A program made the position numbers and the translations under genes. A DNA stretch of 32,701 nucleotides from an uncultured Prochlorococcus sp. (GTDB lineage Bacteria; Cyanobacteriota; Cyanobacteriia; PCC-6307; Cyanobiaceae). Of this stretch, positions 9,401 through 19,120 are shown one piece after another; position 1 is the first letter of the stretch, and each line of letters starts with the position of its first letter. Location of the stretch: contig CACAXN010000012.1 in assembly GCA_902536455.1 (NCBI GenBank), positions 1 to 32,701 of the forward strand, in the 5' to 3' direction. The notes beneath the pieces were generated by a model that was given only the letters and a program-made list of their open reading frames with translations, was not told where the DNA came from and did no database searches.

Positions 9401-10431
9401 TCAAAACTTATGGAGAATCACTCGCACAAATCTTATGGTTTGTTGGGGTAAAGCCAAAACCTGATTCTGTTGGGAGAATAAACAAATTAGAATTAATACC
9501 TTTAGAAGAGTTAGGTAGGCCAAGAATAGATGTAGTAGTTAACTGTTCAGGAGTATTTAGAGATCTATTTATCAATCAAATGGCATTAATAGATCAGGCA
9601 GTCAAATTAGCTGCTGAGGCTGATGAACCCTTGGAATCTAATTTTGTAAGAAAACATTCTGTAGAACAAGCTGAAAAAGAAGGTACTTCTATCAGAGAAG
9701 CTTCAGCTAGAGTATTTTCTAATGCAAGTGGTAGTTACAGTTCAAATGTAAATTTAGCCGTAGAAAATTCAACTTGGGAAGAAGAAAATGAATTACAAGA
9801 AATGTATTTATCACGTAAAACATATGCTTTTAATGCTGATAATCCAGGTGAAATGAATCAAAAAAGAGAGGTATTTGAGTCAGTAATGAAAACGGCAGAT
9901 GTTACTTTTCAAAACCTTGATTCTTCAGAGATTTCATTAACAGATGTCAGCCATTATTTTGATTCAGATCCAACCAAATTAATTAAAACACTAAGAGATG
10001 ACGGAAAGGAACCAAGTAGCTACATAGCAGACACTACCACTTCTAATGCCCAAGTTAGAACACTTGGAGAAACTATCAGATTAGACTCAAGGACAAAACT
10101 TTTAAATCCCAAGTGGTATGAAGGTATGCTCAAATCTGGTTATGAGGGAGTTAGAGAACTTTCTAACAGACTTAATTACACTCTTGGTTGGAGTGCGACA
10201 AGTGGTCAAGTAGATAATTTTGTATATGAAGAGACTAATGAAACATTCATAAATGATGAAGAGATGAGGAAAAGACTGATGGATTTAAATCCAAATAGTT
10301 TTAGGAGAATAGTTGGGACTTTACTAGAAGTAAATGGACGTGGATATTGGGAAACTTCCGATGAAAATATAGAACAGTTAAAAGAACTGTACCAAGAAGT
10401 AGAGGATAAAATTGAAGGTGTAAAGGAGTAA
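6421..10431 (+). CDS. chlH: Magnesium chelatase subunit H (1336 aa)
   Basis: Large porphyrin-binding subunit of the Mg-chelatase (ChlH-ChlI-ChlD), which inserts Mg2+ into protoporphyrin IX at the first committed step of chlorophyll synthesis. An N-terminal DUF3479 domain covers about residues 23-185; the CobN/Mg-chelatase catalytic part follows to about 1310. Visible landmarks are [17 protein letters not shown] near 576, [18 protein letters not shown] near 614-632, [16 protein letters not shown] near 926-941 and [20 protein letters not shown] near the end. The length matches cyanobacterial ChlH1. It starts at ATG 6421 after a 102-bp gap shared with divergent dapB, and ends 8 bp from the convergent folP stop with no terminator hairpin between. 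Confidence 0.98.
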   Translation: MFTQVRSANRRVSPVEDNKHKVVIKAVYVVLEPQYQNSLTEAAKSINKMNGPIGIDLSGYLIEELRNESNFEDFKEDIANADIFVASLIFIEDLAQKVVDAVSPYKDKLKASIIFPSMPEVMRLNKLGSFSMAQLGQSKSIIGDLIKKKKESDGASFQDSMLKLLNTLPSILKYLPVEKAQDARTFILSFQYWLGGTTENLKNFLLMISEKYAVSENIKDQIEEFKIQDPETFPDLGIWHPLAPFMFESLKEYQNWENNRKDINPKDDKTPTIGLVLQRSHIVTGDDAHYVAVIQELEYRGARVLPIFCGGLDFSKPVNEYYYDSINKDQPIVDGVVSLTGFALVGGPARQDHPKAIEALKRLNRPYMVALPLVFQTTQEWEDSDLGLHPVQVALQIAIPELDGAIEPIILSGRDDATGKAHTLQDRVDVIAERAIKWSTLRVKQRKEKKLAITVFSFPPDKGNVGTAAYLNVFGSIYRVLLEMKSKGYKIDELPNNSKELMEKVINNPEAMDGSPELNIAHKMSVKEYEEFTPYSQRLEENWGKPPGNLNSDGQNLLIYGKHFGNVFIGVQPTFGYEGDPMRLLYSRSASPHHGFAAYYTYVEKIWGADAVLHFGTHGSLEFMPGKQMGMSETCYPDSLIGSLPNLYYYAANNPSEATIAKRRGYASTISYLTPPAENAGLYKGLKELSELVGSYQQLRENSRGIQIVNAIVETSKQCNLDKDIEFPSKDVEELSIDERDLLVGNVYKQLMEIESRLLPCGLHTIGEAPTAEEAVATLVNIASLEREQEGLRSLPGLLAESIGLTIEKIYDGNNKGELKFVELNEKIIKIARESIFAMVNSLKIVDGRVYLEKSVLSKLFDLLKVFGLNLPTPWLRICRLNGFNEVNQKELNKLFDYLLFCLEQVCADKEMDSLIKALDGNYVLPGPGGDPIRNPGVLPSGKNIHALDPQSIPTTAAVAAAKSVVDKLIERQKEEQGTWPETIACVLWGTDNIKTYGESLAQILWFVGVKPKPDSVGRINKLELIPLEELGRPRIDVVVNCSGVFRDLFINQMALIDQAVKLAAEADEPLESNFVRKHSVEQAEKEGTSIREASARVFSNASGSYSSNVNLAVENSTWEEENELQEMYLSRKTYAFNADNPGEMNQKREVFESVMKTADVTFQNLDSSEISLTDVSHYFDSDPTKLIKTLRDDGKEPSSYIADTTTSNAQVRTLGETIRLDSRTKLLNPKWYEGMLKSGYEGVRELSNRLNYTLGWSATSGQVDNFVYEETNETFINDEEMRKRLMDLNPNSFRRIVGTLLEVNGRGYWETSDENIEQLKELYQEVEDKIEGVKE

Positions 10432-10439
10432 AAATCTCT

Positions 10440-11294
10440 TTATTTTCTGTAAATCTTATCAGCAACTTTCAGAATTTGATAATTTAGTTTTACGTTGTGA
10501 ACTCTCACAATATCAATATTAAATTGAGAACATAGGCAACTTATTGCAAGTGTTCCTATATCCCTTTCTTTTGGGTTTTTCTCATTCAAAATTTCTCCTA
10601 TAAATCTTTTCCTCGATGCACCTATCAAAATTGGCAAATTCCATTTTTTAAATACATCTAAGTTTCTCAAGATTTCCAAATTATGAATCATATCCTTTGA
10701 AAAACCAATTCCAGGATCAACTATTATATTTCGTTCAGATATATCTTTTTCTAAAGCATTCTTTATTAAATTATCAAGCGATGACTTAACATCATTCAAT
10801 ACATTCTTGTAATTAGAGAGGTTATTCATATTTTGACTATTACCACGACTATGAGTTATGACGAATGGACATTTGAATTTTGATACAACATCTAAAATAT
10901 TTATATCTCTTCTTCCTCCAGTGACATCATTTATCCAATTAGCACCATTTAAAAGAGCTTCATAAGCGACCTCAGAATTAAAGGTATCAATAGAGATTAA
11001 AACATCTGGATATTCCGATTTTATTAATTTCAGATAAGGGATCAATCTTTTTATTTCTATACTAGGTCCAACTTCCTCGGCCCCAGGTCTCGTACTCTGA
11101 GCACCAAGATCTAAAACATCCACACCATTACGCAAAAAATGCTTAACTTGATCCAAAACTTTTTTTGATGAGTCTAAATCTCCACCATCACTAAATGAAT
11201 CAGGAGTTAAATTAATAACACCCATAATTGATGTTTTTTGTCCCCAGCCTTTTGGCCATGGATCTTTCTTATTGATAATTTGCAATTCTTGCAA
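10440..11294 (-). CDS. folP: Dihydropteroate synthase FolP (284 aa)
   Basis: Condenses p-aminobenzoate with 6-hydroxymethyl-dihydropterin pyrophosphate in folate synthesis; the target of sulfonamides. The TIM-barrel signatures are visible: [15 protein letters not shown] near residues 25-39, [11 protein letters not shown] near 62, SIDTFN near 101, NDVTGG near 122, DPGIGFSKD near 193 and GASRKRFIG near 224. The first 25 bp overlap the end of tpiA (11269-11294), and the ATG at 11294 fits the family N-terminus, so the two are one leftward operon. The 3' end faces chlH across 8 bp. Confidence 0.96.
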   Translation of the reverse strand: MQELQIINKKDPWPKGWGQKTSIMGVINLTPDSFSDGGDLDSSKKVLDQVKHFLRNGVDVLDLGAQSTRPGAEEVGPSIEIKRLIPYLKLIKSEYPDVLISIDTFNSEVAYEALLNGANWINDVTGGRRDINILDVVSKFKCPFVITHSRGNSQNMNNLSNYKNVLNDVKSSLDNLIKNALEKDISERNIIVDPGIGFSKDMIHNLEILRNLDVFKKWNLPILIGASRKRFIGEILNEKNPKERDIGTLAISCLCSQFNIDIVRVHNVKLNYQILKVADKIYRK

Positions 11295-11994
11295 AACTTT
11301 TCGGATCTAATGAAGCCCCTCCAACTAACACCCCATCTATATCACTCATTGACATAATTTCGTCAATATTATTAGGTTTAACAGATCCTCCATATTGAAT
11401 AATCACATCATCAAATCCTATTAATTTACGAATCAAAGAACATATCTTATTAGCGTCCTTAGCCTCACATGTTTTACCTGTACCAATAGCCCATATTGGT
11501 TCATAGGCAACAATTAAATTTGATGGATCTGTATTTTCTAACCCTTGTTCAACCTGTCTAGTAATAACTCTATCAGCTTCTCCTCTCTCTCTTTGATCTA
11601 GTGTTTCTCCCACACAAACTATCGGAGTAAGTCCACTAGATTGAGCAAAAGCTGCTCTTTTATTAATTTGTTCGTCACTTTCACTAAAATACTTCCTTGG
11701 TTCACTGTGGCCAACTATTGCATATGAGACACCATGTTCAAGAAGCATTTTGGGGGAAATTTCTGCAGTAAATGCTCCTTCATCCTCCCAATGAATATTT
11801 TGACTAGAAATATCTAAATAATCAAAATCAGAATGATCAGAAAAGGTTGAAATAGCAGTAAAGGGTGGTGCTATAACAACTCTACGATCTTTATTGATGT
11901 TTTTTATTAAAGGTATAAACTCTTCTAAATAAGACTTAGCCTCAGCACAAGTCATGTGCATTTTCCAATTGCCAGCAATTACAGATTTTCTCAA
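11269..11994 (-). CDS. tpiA: Triosephosphate isomerase (241 aa)
   Basis: Interconverts dihydroxyacetone phosphate and glyceraldehyde-3-phosphate for glycolysis and the Calvin cycle. All catalytic residues are visible: Lys11 in GNWKM, His96 in VGHSEPR and Glu165 in [11 protein letters not shown], with the phosphate-binding QYGGSVKP and [10 protein letters not shown] near the C-terminus. The length is that of a standard TIM monomer. It starts at ATG 11994, 52 bp after the S4-domain gene stop (12047), and overlaps folP by 26 bp at its end. Confidence 0.97.
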   Translation of the reverse strand: MRKSVIAGNWKMHMTCAEAKSYLEEFIPLIKNINKDRRVVIAPPFTAISTFSDHSDFDYLDISSQNIHWEDEGAFTAEISPKMLLEHGVSYAIVGHSEPRKYFSESDEQINKRAAFAQSSGLTPIVCVGETLDQRERGEADRVITRQVEQGLENTDPSNLIVAYEPIWAIGTGKTCEAKDANKICSLIRKLIGFDDVIIQYGGSVKPNNIDEIMSMSDIDGVLVGGASLDPKSFARIANYQ

Positions 11995-12046
11995 AATACT
12001 ATCTCCAAGAAAATTATATTAATATAAATTGAGTTTAATAGGCCAA

Positions 12047-12223
12047 TTATTCGAAAAATAATTCATTTTTTAGAAATATAACTTTATCTCCCTTATTTAA
12101 TTTTCTACCTCTCCTAGTTTCTATTACGCCATTAACTTTGACAGAACCAGATTTAATAAAAATTTTAGCTTCTCCACCAGAAGAGACCAAATTTTTCCAT
12201 TTTAAGAATTGATCCAATTTCAT
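12047..12223 (-). CDS. Small S4-domain RNA-binding protein (58 aa)
   Basis: Read on the minus strand from ATG 12223-12221 to TAA 12049-12047. The protein MKLDQFLKWKNLVSSGGEAK continues with IFIKSGSVKVNGVIETRRGR and a GDKVIF strand near the end. This is a nearly isolated S4 RNA-binding fold of the YbcJ/RlbA type: helix L-D-x-F-L-K, the pivotal SGGEAK turn, V-x-V-N-G and RRGRKL. Such proteins are thought to bind rRNA or ribosomal subunits. At 58 aa it is at the short end of the family. It lies upstream of tpiA in the same orientation and may share its transcript. The reading frame and motif order make it a real gene. Confidence 0.85.
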   Translation of the reverse strand: MKLDQFLKWKNLVSSGGEAKIFIKSGSVKVNGVIETRRGRKLNKGDKVIFLKNELFFE

Positions 12224-12274
12224 TGTTTTTTATACCCAAAGAGATTGATAAAGTAGGATAAATAACTAATTATA

Positions 12275-12280
12275 TATAAT
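12275..12280 (+). promoter_or_regulatory. Candidate -10 box for the ABC exporter gene
   Basis: A perfect TATAAT stands at 12275-12280, only 3 bp before the TTG codon used as start of the exporter ORF. If used, transcription would begin near 12287, inside the first codons, so either the message is leaderless from a later codon or the promoter is not used. Confidence 0.4.
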
Positions 12281-12283
12281 ATC

Positions 12284-13990
12284 TTGAGACTTATACCACC
12301 AATCAGACCATATTCCAATAGGTTTTTTAAAGGTTTTATATGCATGATTATTTATGTAGCTTGTTGGCCTTTGTTAGCTTATTTTGCTGGAAACTTAATC
12401 CCAGCGATTGGATCTGGTAACCTCTCAAAAGTTACTAGCATAATAGTTAAGTCTTTATTTGTATTTTTAGTTCAGAAAATTGCTCAATTTGGACAGGATG
12501 TATACATAGCAAAACCATCCTTAGAAATTAGCGAAGTAATGAGAGGAAATTTATTTAACAAAATTCAAAAAATTGAGATGAATTCTGTTGAAAAGATTTC
12601 AGCAGGAGATATTACATATAGACTTACAGAGGATGCAGATAGGGTGAGCGAAGTTATTTATAAAACAGCTCAGGATACTATTCCATGCACTTTACAGTTA
12701 TTAGCGGTAATAATCTATATTTTTTATTTAGATTGGTCACTAACATTATCAACTTTTTTATTAGCACCATTGATTATTCTTTCAGTTAATAGTTTTGGAA
12801 GAAGAGTTTTAAGAGCATCTGAAAAAAGTCAAGAATCAACAAGTAAATTAGCAAGTTTAATAGGTGAATCTATAAATGGAATGTCGACCATAAGAGCTTT
12901 TGCTGCAGAAAATTGGATTCAGAATAGATTTTATAAAAGGTTAAGTGTAAATAAAAAAGCAAAATATAAAACATTAAAATTACTTGCATTTCAACATCCA
13001 GTTGTTGGATTTGTTGAAGCATTTGGAATATTAGCAATATTAGGTTTAGGAGCCGCAAGAATTAATCTAGGCCTTCTAACAAGTGAAGAATTTAGTAGTT
13101 TCTTTGCTGCAATATTGATGCTTATTGATCCAATAAGCCATGTAAGTACAAATTTCAATGACTATAAACAGACAGAGGCATCGATAAAAAGGTTAAAAAA
13201 CATAAATCTAGAGCCTACGGAAGATGATAAAGAAAACTTAAGAACTATATCTAATATTGAAGGGAAAATACGTTTCGAGAAAGTTAATTTTGCTTACAAA
13301 AAAGATAATCAAGTTCTTAAAAATATTAATTTAGAAATCCAAAAAGGGGAAGTAACAGCTTTCGTTGGAGCTTCAGGGGCTGGTAAAAGTACAATGTTAG
13401 CTTTGATATTAAAATTTATAAATCCAAATAATGGAATCATTTTTATTGATGATAAAAATCTAAAAACATTAAATACAAAAGATATTAGAAAAAACATTGC
13501 ATTAGTAGAACAACAACCTTTTTTGTTTTCAGGAAAAATAATTGATGTTATAAGAATGGGCAGAAGTTTTACCAGAGAAGAAGTTATAGAATCAGCAAGA
13601 ATAGCAAATGCTCACAACTTCATTCAAAAGCTTCCTGAGAAATATGAAACAAAGATAACTGAAAGAGGATCAAATTTCTCAGGAGGTCAGATTCAGAGGA
13701 TAGCCATTTCCAGAGCAATACTAGGTAACCCCTCCATTCTTCTTTTAGATGAAGCTACAAGTGCATTAGATGCAGAGTCAGAGTCAGAAGTTCAGGAAGG
13801 ACTTAATAGAGCGATGAAAAATAGAACAGTTATAGTAATTGCACACAGATTAGCCACTACGCAAGGAGCAGATAAAATAGTTGTATTAGATAAAGGCCAA
13901 ATTGTTGAGGTTGGAAAACATATTGATTTAATAAATAAAAAAGGGATTTATAAAGAATTATGTGAAAAACAATTAATAAAAAATTTATAA
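12284..13990 (+). CDS. ABC exporter half-transporter, MsbA-like (568 aa)
   Basis: Type I ABC exporter with a membrane domain fused to an ATPase; it would act as a homodimer exporting a lipid or other hydrophobic compound (substrate unknown). Transmembrane helices occupy about residues 20-300. The nucleotide-binding domain has Walker A GASGAGKST near 362, the Q-loop in VEQQPFLFSG, signature FSGGQIQR near 465, Walker B ILLLDEATSALD near 485 and the H-loop IAHRLATT near 520. The length (568) is normal. Start is uncertain: the in-frame TTG at 12284 gives RLIPPIRPYSNRFFKGF, which resembles family N-termini, but a TATAAT lies 3 bp upstream; the next ATG is at 12344. The DUF6447 gene follows 30 bp downstream. 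Confidence 0.88.
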   Translation: MRLIPPIRPYSNRFFKGFICMIIYVACWPLLAYFAGNLIPAIGSGNLSKVTSIIVKSLFVFLVQKIAQFGQDVYIAKPSLEISEVMRGNLFNKIQKIEMNSVEKISAGDITYRLTEDADRVSEVIYKTAQDTIPCTLQLLAVIIYIFYLDWSLTLSTFLLAPLIILSVNSFGRRVLRASEKSQESTSKLASLIGESINGMSTIRAFAAENWIQNRFYKRLSVNKKAKYKTLKLLAFQHPVVGFVEAFGILAILGLGAARINLGLLTSEEFSSFFAAILMLIDPISHVSTNFNDYKQTEASIKRLKNINLEPTEDDKENLRTISNIEGKIRFEKVNFAYKKDNQVLKNINLEIQKGEVTAFVGASGAGKSTMLALILKFINPNNGIIFIDDKNLKTLNTKDIRKNIALVEQQPFLFSGKIIDVIRMGRSFTREEVIESARIANAHNFIQKLPEKYETKITERGSNFSGGQIQRIAISRAILGNPSILLLDEATSALDAESESEVQEGLNRAMKNRTVIVIAHRLATTQGADKIVVLDKGQIVEVGKHIDLINKKGIYKELCEKQLIKNL

Positions 13991-14020
13991 CCCTATTTTA
14001 TTAATTAAAAAGTTAAATCC

Positions 14021-14239
14021 ATGAGTGAAAACATAAATGACCCTTCAAATCCAGTTTTAACATTTGAAGGTAAGAAGTATTTCATAAATGAACTTTCTAA
14101 CGATATTAAGGAATCTATAAAAGGGTTACAAATAGCAGAAACACAACTAAAAATGTATGAAGATACTTTGAAATTACTTTCAATTAGTCGAAACTCTTTG
14201 GTAAATCAATTAAGAGAAAAACTAAAAAACTTAGACTAA
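14021..14239 (+). CDS. DUF6447 family protein (72 aa)
   Basis: Small cyanobacterial protein. The pattern PVLTFEGKKYFINELSNDIK followed by an amphipathic helix with IKGLQIAETQLKMYEDTLKL and SRNSLVNQLREKL matches the DUF6447 family as I recall it; function unknown. The first 30 residues suggest a short beta hairpin and the rest a coiled-coil helix, so it may oligomerise or bind a partner. It starts at ATG 14021, 30 bp after the ABC exporter. Its stop is 3 bp from the end of convergent carB, with no terminator between. Confidence 0.65.
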   Translation: MSENINDPSNPVLTFEGKKYFINELSNDIKESIKGLQIAETQLKMYEDTLKLLSISRNSLVNQLREKLKNLD

Positions 14240-14242
14240 AGT

Positions 14243-17200
14243 TTAATAATTATGGATTTCTTGTAGAGAGTAAGTATCAATCTTATTAGATTGCAAGGCT
14301 TTGATGGCTTTAATTGCAGCTTTCGCTCCGGGTATGGTTGTAAAGGTTGGAATATTGTATTCTAAAGCAGCACGTCTTAAATATGCGTCGTCATGAAGTG
14401 CCTGAGATCCTATTGGAGTATTAATTACTAATTGAACAAGTCCAGAACGAATTAGATCCTCGATATTTGGTCTTCCTTCATGTACTTTTAGAACTTCTTC
14501 AACTTGTATGCCTAAATCAACCAGATAGGAGGCAGTACCTTTTGTTGCTATTAACTTAAATCCTAAGATCAATAATTCCTTCGCAATTTCTTCAAGATTT
14601 TTTTTATCTAAATCGTTTGTGGATAAAAAAGCTACTCCCTCACAGGGAACGCCATTGCCTGCTGCCAATTCTGACTTAGCATAAGCAATTCCAAAATCCT
14701 TAGCTAAACCCATTACTTCCCCAGTAGATCTCATTTCAGGACCAAGAAGTGTATCTGATCCAGGAAATCTTTTGAAAGGCAAAACTGCTTCTTTTACTGC
14801 TTGAAATTTAGGAGAAAATTCTTTTATAAAATTAACGTCCTTTAATGTTAAGCCTTGCATTAATTGAGTAGCTAATTTTGCAACTGGTTTACCTATAGCC
14901 TTTGAGACAAATGGGACTGTTCTTGAAGCTCTTGGATTTGCCTCAAGAATAAATAATTTGTTCTCTTTATTATTTAAATTTGTAACTGCAAATTGCAAAT
15001 TAATTAAACCAATAACATTTAGTCTTTTAGCAATCAATTTAGTCCAGTATTTTACAGTATCAAGAGTGGATTTCGAAAGAGAAATTGATGGTAAACAACA
15101 AGCAGAGTCACCAGAATGAATACCTGCTGGCTCCACATGTTCCATTAAACCAGCGATCACAACCGAACCTTCTGAATCGCATAAAGCATCAACATCTATC
15201 TCGATAGCATTATTCAAATATTGATCCAGTAGGATTGGATGATCAGGTGATACCTTAACAGCTTCAGAGATATATTTTGATAATTCATTCTCATCTTTAA
15301 CAATTTCCATTGCCCTGCCTCCTAAGACATAAGATGGTCTAACAACTAAAGGGAATCCTATATTTTTTGCTACCGTTTGTGCTTCATTTTGATTACGAGC
15401 TATACCATTTAAAGGTTGCCTAATATTTAATTCCTCAAGTATTTTTGTAAATTCTTCTCTATCTTCTGCTAAATCGATTGAGATTGGCGAAGTCCCAAGA
15501 ATTTTCGATCCAGTTTTAAAGCCATCATTGGTTTTAAGCCACTCAAATAAGGGCAATGACAATTTCAAAGGGGTTTGACCTCCAAATTGAACGATCAAAC
15601 CATATGGATTTTCAGCTTCTATAATGTTAAGAACATCTTCTAAAGTTACAGGCTCAAAATATAAAATATCGCTTGTATCGTAATCTGTGGAAACAGTTTC
15701 AGGATTACTATTTACCATTATTGTTTTATAACCGTTAGAGGCAGCCTGATACGAAGCATGACAACAACAGTAGTCGAATTCTATTCCTTGACCAATTCTG
15801 TTGGGACCTCCTCCTAGTATCATTATTTTTTCTGATTTATCATCTGAAATCTCATTATCAAAAATTTGAGAATTCAAATTAATAAAAGATTCTTCATAAG
15901 TTGAATAATGATATGGAGTTGAAGAGGAAAACTCAGCTGAACAAGTATCAACAGTTTTATATATTGGTATAACATTTAATTCCTTTCTATATCTTCTTAC
16001 TTCAAAAAAATCAGAATTGGTTAACTTTGCTATCTGCTGATCCGAAAAGCCTAATTGCTTTGCGTATAGCATCAAATCTCTATCCAAATGATAAAGTTCC
16101 TTTCCCTTCAAAAAATCATATTCAAAATTAAAAATATTACGTAATTTTTCGATAAACCATAAATCTATATTAGTTATTTCATGAATATAAGAATTAATTT
16201 TTCCAAGCTGCATAGCTTTTTTAACTATGAGAATTCTTTCAGATGTAGGATTTCTTAAACTATTCTGTAATTCATTCTCATTCTTAAATTCATCGATTGA
16301 ATCACATTCCCAACCATAAATGCCTACTTCTAAGGATCTTAATGCTTTCTGAAATGATTCTTCAAACGAACGACCGATTGCCATTGATTCACCTACAGAT
16401 TTCATGGCAGTACTTAAAGTATTCGATGAGCCTTTAAACTTTTCAAAAGCAAACCTAGGAATTTTCGTGACTACATAATCAATTGATGGTTCAAAACATG
16501 CAGGTGTTTTTTTTGTAATATCATTAATAATCTCATCAAGGGTATACCCAACAGATAATAAGGCGGCAATCTTAGCTATTGGAAATCCCGTTGCTTTACT
16601 TGCCAAAGCAGAGGATCTACTTACACGAGGATTCATCTCTATGACTACTACTTCTCCGTTAGTTGGATTTATTGCAAATTGAATATTACTTCCACCAGTT
16701 TCAACTCCCACCTCTCTTATAATTTTCAATGATAAGTCCCTTAATCTCTGATATTCCTTATCAGTTAAGGTCTGTGCGGGAGCTACAGTTATTGAATCTC
16801 CAGTATGTACGCCCATTGGATCTAAATTCTCGATACTGCAAACTATTACTACGTTATCTGCAGTATCTCTCATAACCTCTAATTCAAACTCCTTCCATCC
16901 AATAAGTGATTGTTCGATCAATATTTGATTACTTGGACTTTCTTCTAAACCTGTTTTGCACAATTCGACAAATTCTTCCAGATTATAAGCAATTCCACCT
17001 CCAACACCACCTAAAGTAAATGCTGGTCTTATTATGAGTGGATAAGAATTAATCTTTTTTGATACATCTTTAGCTTCAGTTAAGTTAGATGCGATCCCTG
17101 ATGGGCATACATTTACATCTATTTTTTCCATCGATTCTTTAAACAATTTTCTATCTTCAGCTTTATTAATTGCTTTTAAATCAGCTCCGATTAATTCAAC

Positions 17201-17536
17201 ATTATTCTTTTTTAAAAAATCTGACTTCGATAATTTAACAGCAAGGTTCAATGCTGTTTGTCCTCCCATGGTAGGCAGAATTGCATCGGGTTTTTCTCTT
17301 AAAATTATTTGAGAAACAATTTCAGGTGTTAATGGTTCAATATAAGTTTTACTTGCGATGTCAGGATCAGTCATTATCGATGCTGGATTTGAATTTATCA
17401 AGATAATTTCATAGCCAGCTTTTCTTAATGCTTTGCAGGCTTGAGTTCCAGAATAGTCAAATTCGCATGCTTGTCCTATAACAATCGGTCCTGATCCTAG
17501 GATAAGAATTCTTTTAAGATCACCTCTTTGAGGCAT
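14243..17536 (-). CDS. carB: Carbamoyl phosphate synthase large subunit (1097 aa)
   Basis: Makes carbamoyl phosphate from bicarbonate, ATP and glutamine-derived ammonia (with CarA) for pyrimidine and arginine synthesis. The sequence shows two homologous ATP-grasp halves: the first with [20 protein letters not shown] at the N-terminus, [10 protein letters not shown] and [18 protein letters not shown]; the second with [19 protein letters not shown] near residue 570, [19 protein letters not shown] and [12 protein letters not shown]. The C-terminal allosteric MGS-like domain includes [11 protein letters not shown] and [12 protein letters not shown]. Length and order are those of full-length CarB. 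The gene is divergent from the DUF3318 gene (107-bp gap; a TATAAG on its own strand near 17573 may be its -10) and convergent with DUF6447. Confidence 0.98.
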   Translation of the reverse strand: MPQRGDLKRILILGSGPIVIGQACEFDYSGTQACKALRKAGYEIILINSNPASIMTDPDIASKTYIEPLTPEIVSQIILREKPDAILPTMGGQTALNLAVKLSKSDFLKKNNVELIGADLKAINKAEDRKLFKESMEKIDVNVCPSGIASNLTEAKDVSKKINSYPLIIRPAFTLGGVGGGIAYNLEEFVELCKTGLEESPSNQILIEQSLIGWKEFELEVMRDTADNVVIVCSIENLDPMGVHTGDSITVAPAQTLTDKEYQRLRDLSLKIIREVGVETGGSNIQFAINPTNGEVVVIEMNPRVSRSSALASKATGFPIAKIAALLSVGYTLDEIINDITKKTPACFEPSIDYVVTKIPRFAFEKFKGSSNTLSTAMKSVGESMAIGRSFEESFQKALRSLEVGIYGWECDSIDEFKNENELQNSLRNPTSERILIVKKAMQLGKINSYIHEITNIDLWFIEKLRNIFNFEYDFLKGKELYHLDRDLMLYAKQLGFSDQQIAKLTNSDFFEVRRYRKELNVIPIYKTVDTCSAEFSSSTPYHYSTYEESFINLNSQIFDNEISDDKSEKIMILGGGPNRIGQGIEFDYCCCHASYQAASNGYKTIMVNSNPETVSTDYDTSDILYFEPVTLEDVLNIIEAENPYGLIVQFGGQTPLKLSLPLFEWLKTNDGFKTGSKILGTSPISIDLAEDREEFTKILEELNIRQPLNGIARNQNEAQTVAKNIGFPLVVRPSYVLGGRAMEIVKDENELSKYISEAVKVSPDHPILLDQYLNNAIEIDVDALCDSEGSVVIAGLMEHVEPAGIHSGDSACCLPSISLSKSTLDTVKYWTKLIAKRLNVIGLINLQFAVTNLNNKENKLFILEANPRASRTVPFVSKAIGKPVAKLATQLMQGLTLKDVNFIKEFSPKFQAVKEAVLPFKRFPGSDTLLGPEMRSTGEVMGLAKDFGIAYAKSELAAGNGVPCEGVAFLSTNDLDKKNLEEIAKELLILGFKLIATKGTASYLVDLGIQVEEVLKVHEGRPNIEDLIRSGLVQLVINTPIGSQALHDDAYLRRAALEYNIPTFTTIPGAKAAIKAIKALQSNKIDTYSLQEIHNY

Positions 17537-17643
17537 AATTTATACCTTCGTTTACTTCATGCTACTTATAAATGATCAGATGTTAATCAAGTTACTTGAA
17601 AAGCAACATTTGTTTCTATAGTATTGAAAGAAATTAATTTTTT

Positions 17644-18282
17644 ATGAGCGAACTTCAGCGACTTAAAAGTTTGTTGCCCCCAGAGAATGAAAGTTGGGTA
17701 TTTATTGAAGCTGCTGCTGCTATAGATCCACCATTAATAACACTTGAGGAAATCGGTCGCGACGAAGTAGAAATTCAAATAGATTTAGACGAATGGGATA
17801 ACTTTGCTATTGACCACAGAAATTTATTATTTTGGCACGAAGTTGGGAAGATTCAAAATGACGCAATACCCAGAGATGGATGGGAAATGGCGGCTCTCGC
17901 GATTGGTCTTGGAGGTGCAATAGGGGAATTGTGGGTACAAGATGGATTACTTTTATTACTTGCCCTCGGGTTATCAAGTTTTGCAGGATATAGATTGTAT
18001 TTAAAGAATAATTCTGAAAAGAAACTCCAAGATGCTATTTTTGCTGATGAAAGAGCTATAGATCTTGCTTGCAGATTTGGATACAGTATCCCCAATGCTT
18101 ATAAAAGTCTTGGCGGAGCATTAAAAGAGTTAATTGAGAAAACTAGAAAAAAGAAAAAAAGAAGTTTCTTTGAAGATAGATTAGAGGCTCTTAGAAAAAG
18201 TGCTGAAAAAGCAAGATCAGAATTGTCTCAACAAGAAGGTTCAGAAAGTTCGGTTTCTAGTGAAAATGTATATGGACAATAA
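17644..18282 (+). CDS. DUF3318 family membrane protein (212 aa)
   Basis: Cyanobacteria-specific DUF3318 protein, function unknown. The N-terminal ELQRLKSLLPPENESW block, the acidic stretch QIDLDEWDNFAIDHRNLLFW and HEVGKIQ are family-like. A hydrophobic hairpin of two segments follows at about residues 81-95 and 98-117 (LLLLALGLSSFAGYRLYL), then a DERAIDLACRFGYS helix and a Lys/Arg-rich coiled-coil tail (RKKKKRSFFEDRLEALRKS). The start ATG 17644 is preceded by TATAGT near 17617. It heads a tight four-gene rightward operon, and its end overlaps rsfS. Confidence 0.75.
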   Translation: MSELQRLKSLLPPENESWVFIEAAAAIDPPLITLEEIGRDEVEIQIDLDEWDNFAIDHRNLLFWHEVGKIQNDAIPRDGWEMAALAIGLGGAIGELWVQDGLLLLLALGLSSFAGYRLYLKNNSEKKLQDAIFADERAIDLACRFGYSIPNAYKSLGGALKELIEKTRKKKKRSFFEDRLEALRKSAEKARSELSQQEGSESSVSSENVYGQ

Positions 18283-18616
18283 GAGTTTGGTTTTAATGGC
18301 AGCTAAAGCTTGTGATGAAAAAAAGGCTAAAGATATAAAACTCATAAAAATTGACAAGGTCTCATTCATAAGTGAATGGATTTTAATAGCAGAAGGTTTG
18401 TCAGATGTGCAGGTTAGATCTATAACTAACTCTGTAGAGGGAGAATTGAGAGAAAGAGCTAATATTGAACCGATAAGAAAAGAAGGAATAAGCGAGGCGA
18501 AATGGGCTTTACTTGATTATGGTGATTTGATTGTAAATATTTTTCAACCAGAAATAAGAAAATTTTATGATCTCGAATCGTTTTGGAGTAATGGATATAA
18601 CCTTACGTTTCCATAA
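18272..18616 (+). CDS. rsfS: Ribosomal silencing factor RsfS (Iojap family, 114 aa)
   Basis: RsfS binds ribosomal protein L14 on the 50S subunit and blocks subunit joining under starvation. Visible family features are AAKACDEKKAKDIKLIKID, then VSFISEWILIAEGLSDVQVR, RKEGISEAKWALLDYGDLIV and NIFQPEIRKFYDLESFW. I choose ATG 18272 (MDNKSLVLMA), which overlaps the DUF3318 gene by 11 bp; ATG 18266 would add two residues, and reading from further upstream gives non-family sequence. The length is typical. The overlap implies translational coupling. In cyanobacteria this gene is commonly beside a DUF3318 gene and a Ycf36/CGLD27 gene, as here. Confidence 0.9.
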   Translation: MDNKSLVLMAAKACDEKKAKDIKLIKIDKVSFISEWILIAEGLSDVQVRSITNSVEGELRERANIEPIRKEGISEAKWALLDYGDLIVNIFQPEIRKFYDLESFWSNGYNLTFP

Positions 18617-18625
18617 TTGTTATTT

Positions 18626-19120
18626 ATGTCCGAATCTAAATGTCCTGTACCTAAGGAGCAACAACCCACAAATGAATTTATTGAGTTATCAAGATCTATA
18701 ATTTTTTCTTGGCCAAAATCAAAAAAATCATTACTTCTGGTAATGATTAAATTCTGGTTAGGTGCTTTTATTATATTTCTTGTTATTTCATCAGGAAGTA
18801 TATATTTTAAGACATCCATTTTTAAATATATTCTATTAAGTTTCTTTAGTAGCTTATCTATACCTCTCTTAATTTCTATAAGGTTATATCTAGGTTGGAA
18901 TCATGTATTTAAAAGATTGAATTCTGAAAAAATTGAATATGAAGAATCAGGTTGGTATGACGGTCAAGTATGGATTAAGCCATTAGGTTTAAAAGAAAAA
19001 GAGTCACTTATTGCATCAATTGAAGTAAAGCCAATTTTAAAAAATATAATTCAAATTTTTTCTATTTTCTCAGTTTTAGGATTATCAGGAATATTACTTT
19101 TTCAATACAACAATTTCTAA
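18626..19120 (+). CDS. Ycf36/CGLD27-like protein (DUF1230, 164 aa)
   Basis: Member of the Ycf36/CGLD27 family conserved in cyanobacteria, green algae and plants; the plant version is linked to iron nutrition of chloroplasts, the cyanobacterial role is open. The signature is at the N-terminus: CPVPKEQQPTNEFIELS, then FSWP. Two hydrophobic hairpin segments follow at about 35-57 and 64-84, then LYLGWNHVFKRL and YEESGWYDGQVWIKP, the second family block, and a final membrane segment near 138-160. The start is ATG 18626 (a TTG at 18617 would follow the rsfS stop directly). Its TAA abuts the asparaginase ATG with no gap. Confidence 0.85.
   Translation: MSESKCPVPKEQQPTNEFIELSRSIIFSWPKSKKSLLLVMIKFWLGAFIIFLVISSGSIYFKTSIFKYILLSFFSSLSIPLLISIRLYLGWNHVFKRLNSEKIEYEESGWYDGQVWIKPLGLKEKESLIASIEVKPILKNIIQIFSIFSVLGLSGILLFQYNNF

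Noticed and set aside
12870-13497. Minus-strand ORFs inside the ABC exporter
   Set aside because: Antisense to conserved transporter sequence, including the ATPase domain.
18565-18819. Minus-strand 84-aa ORF across the rsfS/CGLD27 junction
   Set aside because: It overlaps two conserved genes on the plus strand.
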